Assembly (NCBI GenBank): GCA_000155435.1
Contig: DS990263.1
Location: 675,046-730,799, forward strand
Reading direction: 5' to 3'
Length of the DNA stretch: 55,754 bases
Source: Clostridiales bacterium 1_7_47FAA
GTDB taxonomy: Bacteria > Bacillota > Clostridia > Lachnospirales > Lachnospiraceae
In this document: positions 52,841 to 55,754 of the stretch, piece after piece
Numbering within the stretch: the stretch's first letter is position 1
Layout of the letters: each line of letters begins with the position of its first letter
Position numbers and translations under genes: made by a program
The notes under the pieces: model-generated
What the model saw: the letters and a program-made list of their open reading frames with translations, nothing else
What the model was told of the DNA's origin: nothing
The model's database searches: none

Positions 52841-52995
52841 CTTCCGGACGCACTCATGCACCCACCTGCGTCCTCCTTCCGGCCGCACTCATTGCACCAC
52901 CTGCGTCCTCCTTCCGGCTGCACTCATGCACCACCTGTGTTCTCCTTCCGGCTGCTCCCATGCACCCATCTACATTTTCCTTCAGCCCTCACTCC
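52841..52995 (-). repeat. 35-base tandem repeat upstream of the VanZ gene
   Basis: CTTCCGG (plus-strand view) recurs at 52841, 52876, 52911 and 52945, then degenerates at 52980, i.e. about 4.4 units of 34-35 bases with a shared GCACTCATGCACCACCTG core. On the minus strand each unit carries GGAGGA and an ATG. It lies between the aminotransferase stop (53001) and VanZ. Confidence 0.88.
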
Positions 52996-53000
52996 CACGT

Positions 53001-54176
53001 TTATTTAAGGATACTGCTGGCATCCACGGCCCGGATGGCTTTATTCAGCATTTCCTCATCCTGTACAAGGGCCAGGCGCACATAACCTTCGCCGGACGGG
53101 CCAAAGGCGCTGCCGGGAGTTACCATGACCCCGGCCTTTTCCACCAGCGCCATCACAAACTCCTCTGAGGACTTAAACTTCTCCGGAATTCCTGCCCACA
53201 CAAACATGGTTGCTGCGGGCCGCTCCATCTTCCATCCAATCCCCGTAAATCCGTCGCACATGATATTACGGCGCGTCTCATAGGCTTTCATCGTGGTATG
53301 TACACAGGACTGGTCGCCTGTTATGGCTGCAATGGCTGCTGCCTGGATGGGAAGGAACATGCCATAATCCATATTGGATTTCAACAGCTTGATTCTGGAC
53401 ACCACCTCTTCATTGCCCAGACAGAAGCCAATCCTGGCACCTGCCAGGCCGTATGTCTTGGACAGGGAATTAAACTCCACCCCAACCTCCCTGGCACCTG
53501 GGAAACGCAGGAAACTGCCGCAGGTCCTTCCGTCAAACACAAGGTCACTGTATGCATTGTCGTGAAGCACGATGATATCATGTTTTGACGCAAATGCAAT
53601 CAATTCTTCATAAAATGAATCAGGCGCCATGGCAGTGGTCGGGTTGTTCGGATAAGAGACCACCATAAGCTTTGCCTTTTCTGCCACGTCCTCAGGTATC
53701 CCGTCCAGGCGGATTATATATCCATTTTCCTTTTTCTGGGGCATGTAGTACAGATTAGCGCCTGCTATCTGGGGACCATCCCCAAACACAGGGTAGCAGG
53801 GGTCAGGAACCAGCACGATATCCCCTTCGTCCACCATGGTCAGCGCAATGTGGGCAAGGCCCTCCTGTGAGCCCAGCAGGGAACAGATTTCCCTATCAGG
53901 GTCCAGGGCGACCCCATAGCGCTTCATATACCAGCCGGAAACAGCATCCAGCAGTTCATTCCTGTCGCTGATGGCATACACATAATTCTTAGGGTCGGCC
54001 GCAGCCTTACAGAGCGCCTCTGTAATGTGGGCCGCGGGCGGTATATTGGGTGCGCCGATACTAAGGTCAATGACCTCCTCCCCCCGCTTAAGCTTCTGTC
54101 TCTTAATCTCAGCCAGCTTTGAAAAGATACCCTCCCCAAAGCGGTCCATTCTCTTTGCAAATTCCATTTCCATCAT
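53001..54176 (-). CDS. PLP-dependent aminotransferase (LL-diaminopimelate/alanine aminotransferase type)
   Basis: Encodes 391 residues, fold-type I class I/II. PLP Lys in SLSKTYGLAGARIGF (about 240), Asn/Asp/Tyr set in VVSYPNNPTTAMAP and HDNAYSDLVFDG, substrate-carboxylate Arg in GYVRLALVQ. The protein resembles DapL-type and related bifunctional aminotransferases; the exact amino acid is not decidable. No other lysine-pathway gene is adjacent. GGAGGATG-like bases precede the start. Confidence 0.85.
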   Translation of the reverse strand: MMEMEFAKRMDRFGEGIFSKLAEIKRQKLKRGEEVIDLSIGAPNIPPAAHITEALCKAAADPKNYVYAISDRNELLDAVSGWYMKRYGVALDPDREICSLLGSQEGLAHIALTMVDEGDIVLVPDPCYPVFGDGPQIAGANLYYMPQKKENGYIIRLDGIPEDVAEKAKLMVVSYPNNPTTAMAPDSFYEELIAFASKHDIIVLHDNAYSDLVFDGRTCGSFLRFPGAREVGVEFNSLSKTYGLAGARIGFCLGNEEVVSRIKLLKSNMDYGMFLPIQAAAIAAITGDQSCVHTTMKAYETRRNIMCDGFTGIGWKMERPAATMFVWAGIPEKFKSSEEFVMALVEKAGVMVTPGSAFGPSGEGYVRLALVQDEEMLNKAIRAVDASSILK

Positions 54177-54200
54177 CCTCCCTTTTATATCCGTATATTC

Positions 54201-54923
54201 CTAAAAACCCAGGGCACATGCAATCAACGGCAGGAACACCGCCGGAAGCAGGTTGCCGATTTTAATTTTACTTCCCAGGACAAGATTCAGCCCCAGCCCG
54301 AAAATCAGGATGGAACCAATACAGGACATCCTGACAATCATCAGGTCCGTGAGATATGGCTTCACCAGTCCGGCCAGCGCAGTCATACCGCCCTGGTATA
54401 TCCCTACCGGAAAGATGGAGAAGACGGTTCCAATCCCCAGGGTGGCGGTAAATACAATGGACAGCACCCCATCCATCACTGCTTTTGTAAACAGTGTACT
54501 GTAATTATGACTGAGTCCGTCCTCCAGTGAGCCCACGATTGCCATGGCGCCCACGCAGAACAGCAGGGATGAGCTGACAAATGCCTCCGTAAAAGTCCCT
54601 GACTTCTGGCCCCCCGGAATCCGGGACTTACACCAGCCGCCTAACTGCTCCAGTTTATATTCAATATTAATCCACTCTCCCAGCGCCGCTCCCGCCACCA
54701 TACACACAACAGTCACAAGGGTATCCCTTGTCTCAAAGCCGCTGCCGGACATGGTCATCAGGCCCTTTATTCCTCCTGTTATCCCCACAAACACCACGCA
54801 CAGCCCCACCGCGCTGGAGATAGTATCCTGAAGGCGTTTTGGAAGTCCCCCCTTCAGCAGCATCCCAACCATACATCCGGCCAGGATTGCCCCGATATTT
54901 ACAATTGTCCCTAATCCTGTCAT
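54201..54923 (-). CDS. DUF554 family membrane protein (YdfK/YqgA)
   Basis: Encodes about 241 residues with six or seven transmembrane segments. It begins MTGLGTIVNIGAILAGCMVGMLLKGG, the standard DUF554 start; GFETRDTLVTVVCMVAGAALGEWINIE and GIGTVFSIFPVGIYQGGMTALAG are further family features. Function unknown. An upstream frame of 57 codons is rejected because homology starts at MTGLG. The ribosome site is weak. It lies 24 bases upstream of the aminotransferase, so the two may be co-transcribed. Confidence 0.85.
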   Translation of the reverse strand: MTGLGTIVNIGAILAGCMVGMLLKGGLPKRLQDTISSAVGLCVVFVGITGGIKGLMTMSGSGFETRDTLVTVVCMVAGAALGEWINIEYKLEQLGGWCKSRIPGGQKSGTFTEAFVSSSLLFCVGAMAIVGSLEDGLSHNYSTLFTKAVMDGVLSIVFTATLGIGTVFSIFPVGIYQGGMTALAGLVKPYLTDLMIVRMSCIGSILIFGLGLNLVLGSKIKIGNLLPAVFLPLIACALGF

Positions 54924-55208
54924 CCCTCTATACCTGCCTGTTCTGTGACTTTTCCCTGCTTTGGCAGCCAGCCCTTTTGTTACTGTGCATATGGTAATGT
55001 GAATCTGGTAATGTTCCTCTGCATCTGGCTGGCGCCTCATTGGGTCAGGGCAGTCCATTTCGCCTATTATAGTACAATTTTCCAGATATGACAAGACAGG
55101 AAGCTGCCCAAAGGAAACTTCCTGCCTGCTGTCATGCTGATATCAAAATCATGCTCCGGCGCCCAGGACGGCCTTATTTAAAGTATTTACCCAACCTAAC
55201 TATACGCT

Positions 55209-55457
55209 TTAAGCTTTCCATTGATAAGAAGAAATGTATGCACTCCTATATAATTTTAAGATTGGTACATCATCATTAATATAAAACATCAAGGGACGTT
55301 CCAATAATTTTTTTGGCAGGTTCCCGTCGGCTTCCAAGATAATACACCTTGTCAGACCATCCGGTGTAGTTTTATTATCAAGAGCTATAACCAGTGCATT
55401 TTCATCGACTATGACTTTTTCATCTGTATCAAAAAAGGAAATCTCCAATCTCTTCAT
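55209..55457 (-). CDS. Small hypothetical protein
   Basis: Encodes 82 residues, not recognised. Acidic, beta-rich look (MKRLEISFFDTDEKVIVDE...ALDNKTTPDGLTRCIILEAD), no signal peptide or membrane segment. GAGGTGAC is properly spaced before the ATG, which supports expression. It stands alone between the DUF554 gene and tRNA-Gly. Confidence 0.55.
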   Translation of the reverse strand: MKRLEISFFDTDEKVIVDENALVIALDNKTTPDGLTRCIILEADGNLPKKLLERPLMFYINDDVPILKLYRSAYISSYQWKA

Positions 55458-55599
55458 ATTGTCACCTCATGGATTCAGCTGACGGAAGCAGTCAATACCG
55501 TCTGTTTATGGTCATGTGTATACAACTGTCTACAGCATTTTGGAGCACATAAAAGGCTGAAATCCCTATAAAATCAAGGAAATTCCAGCCATTAAAATA

Positions 55600-55671
55600 A
55601 GCGCGAGACGGGATTCGAACCCGCGACCCTCGCCTTGGCAAGGCGATACTCCACCACTGAGCCACTCGCGC
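55600..55671 (-). tRNA. tRNA-Gly (anticodon GCC)
   Basis: 72-base cloverleaf: acceptor GCGCGAG/CTCGCGC, anticodon loop TTGCCAA giving GCC, T-loop TTCGAAT, discriminator T. CCA not encoded. The remaining 83 bases of the window, upstream of it, hold AT-rich spacer of the kind often found by rRNA or tRNA operons (TTGAAAACCGAACTGAC on the plus strand), but no rRNA sequence is visible. Confidence 0.95.
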
Positions 55672-55754
55672 ATTTAAAACTGATTCAATTGAGAATTACA
55701 TTAACGTACCCTCAAAACCACATATTGAAAACCGAACTGACAAACTTCCTGCTT

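Noticed and set aside
52841-52995. CRISPR array
   Set aside because: Units are contiguous with no unique spacers, so this is a plain tandem repeat; no cas-like genes occur in the window.
55672-55754. Edge of an rRNA operon
   Set aside because: The spacer wording is suggestive, but no 5S, 16S or 23S sequence is present in these 83 bases.

Overview
The window looks like chromosome from a moderate-GC gut Clostridia of the Lachnospiraceae, most like Enterocloster (the Clostridium bolteae / clostridioforme group). That placement is inference. It rests on strong AGGAGG ribosome sites, TTGACA/TATAAT promoters, a Spo0A-type effector domain, choline-binding-like cell-wall repeats, an anaerobic sulfite reductase, lone MsmK-type and CdaR-type genes, and tRNAs without encoded CCA. 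Nearly all genes are on the minus strand. Exceptions are a GntR regulator (17.6 kb) and a DUF5688 gene (20.3 kb).

Layout. 0-5 kb is accessory: a repeat-bearing secreted wall protein, an XRE-like/Spo0A-C gene pair, and an AT-rich patch with two small unknown genes and an HTH-HAD phosphatase fusion. 5-11 kb is a housekeeping operon read from high to low coordinates: membrane protein, queA, rluF-like, ligA, metA. 11-18 kb is a catabolic locus: GntR regulator, divergent sugar-type ABC importer (binding protein, two permeases, one double ATPase), amidohydrolase and cupin. Both promoters carry the same 13-bp operator. 18-25 kb holds tRNA-Arg(CCG), a split ThrE-type exporter, DUF5688, feoAB and a second copy of the wall protein. 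25-33 kb has uvrB with a structured leader, then a CdaR-ftsE-ftsX-EnvC-like-S41 protease operon. 33-38 kb has msmK, yitT, cvfB, an acyl-ACP thioesterase and ackA.

38.7-47 kb is the most distinctive region. A Crp-family regulator precedes asrA-asrB-asrC, a NarB/NasA-like molybdoenzyme, a poly-ferredoxin, an FAD-dependent NAD(P)H oxidoreductase and a TDT-family transporter, apparently one transcript. I read this as a possible nitrate-to-nitrite-to-ammonia (or nitrate plus sulfite) reduction module. A GTGA-N6-TCAC palindrome lies at exactly -41.5 from the inferred asrA start. The same palindrome forms the stem of the regulator's terminator and contains its stop codon.

47-55.7 kb holds three dispersed tRNA-Gln(CTG) genes, a YczE-like protein, an LPG-synthase-type membrane protein, a VanZ-truA-CDF-ECF sigma operon, an aminotransferase, a DUF554 protein, a small unknown gene and tRNA-Gly(GCC). 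Short tandem repeats are unusually common near gene starts and ends (17.25, 19.1, 35.46 and 52.84 kb).
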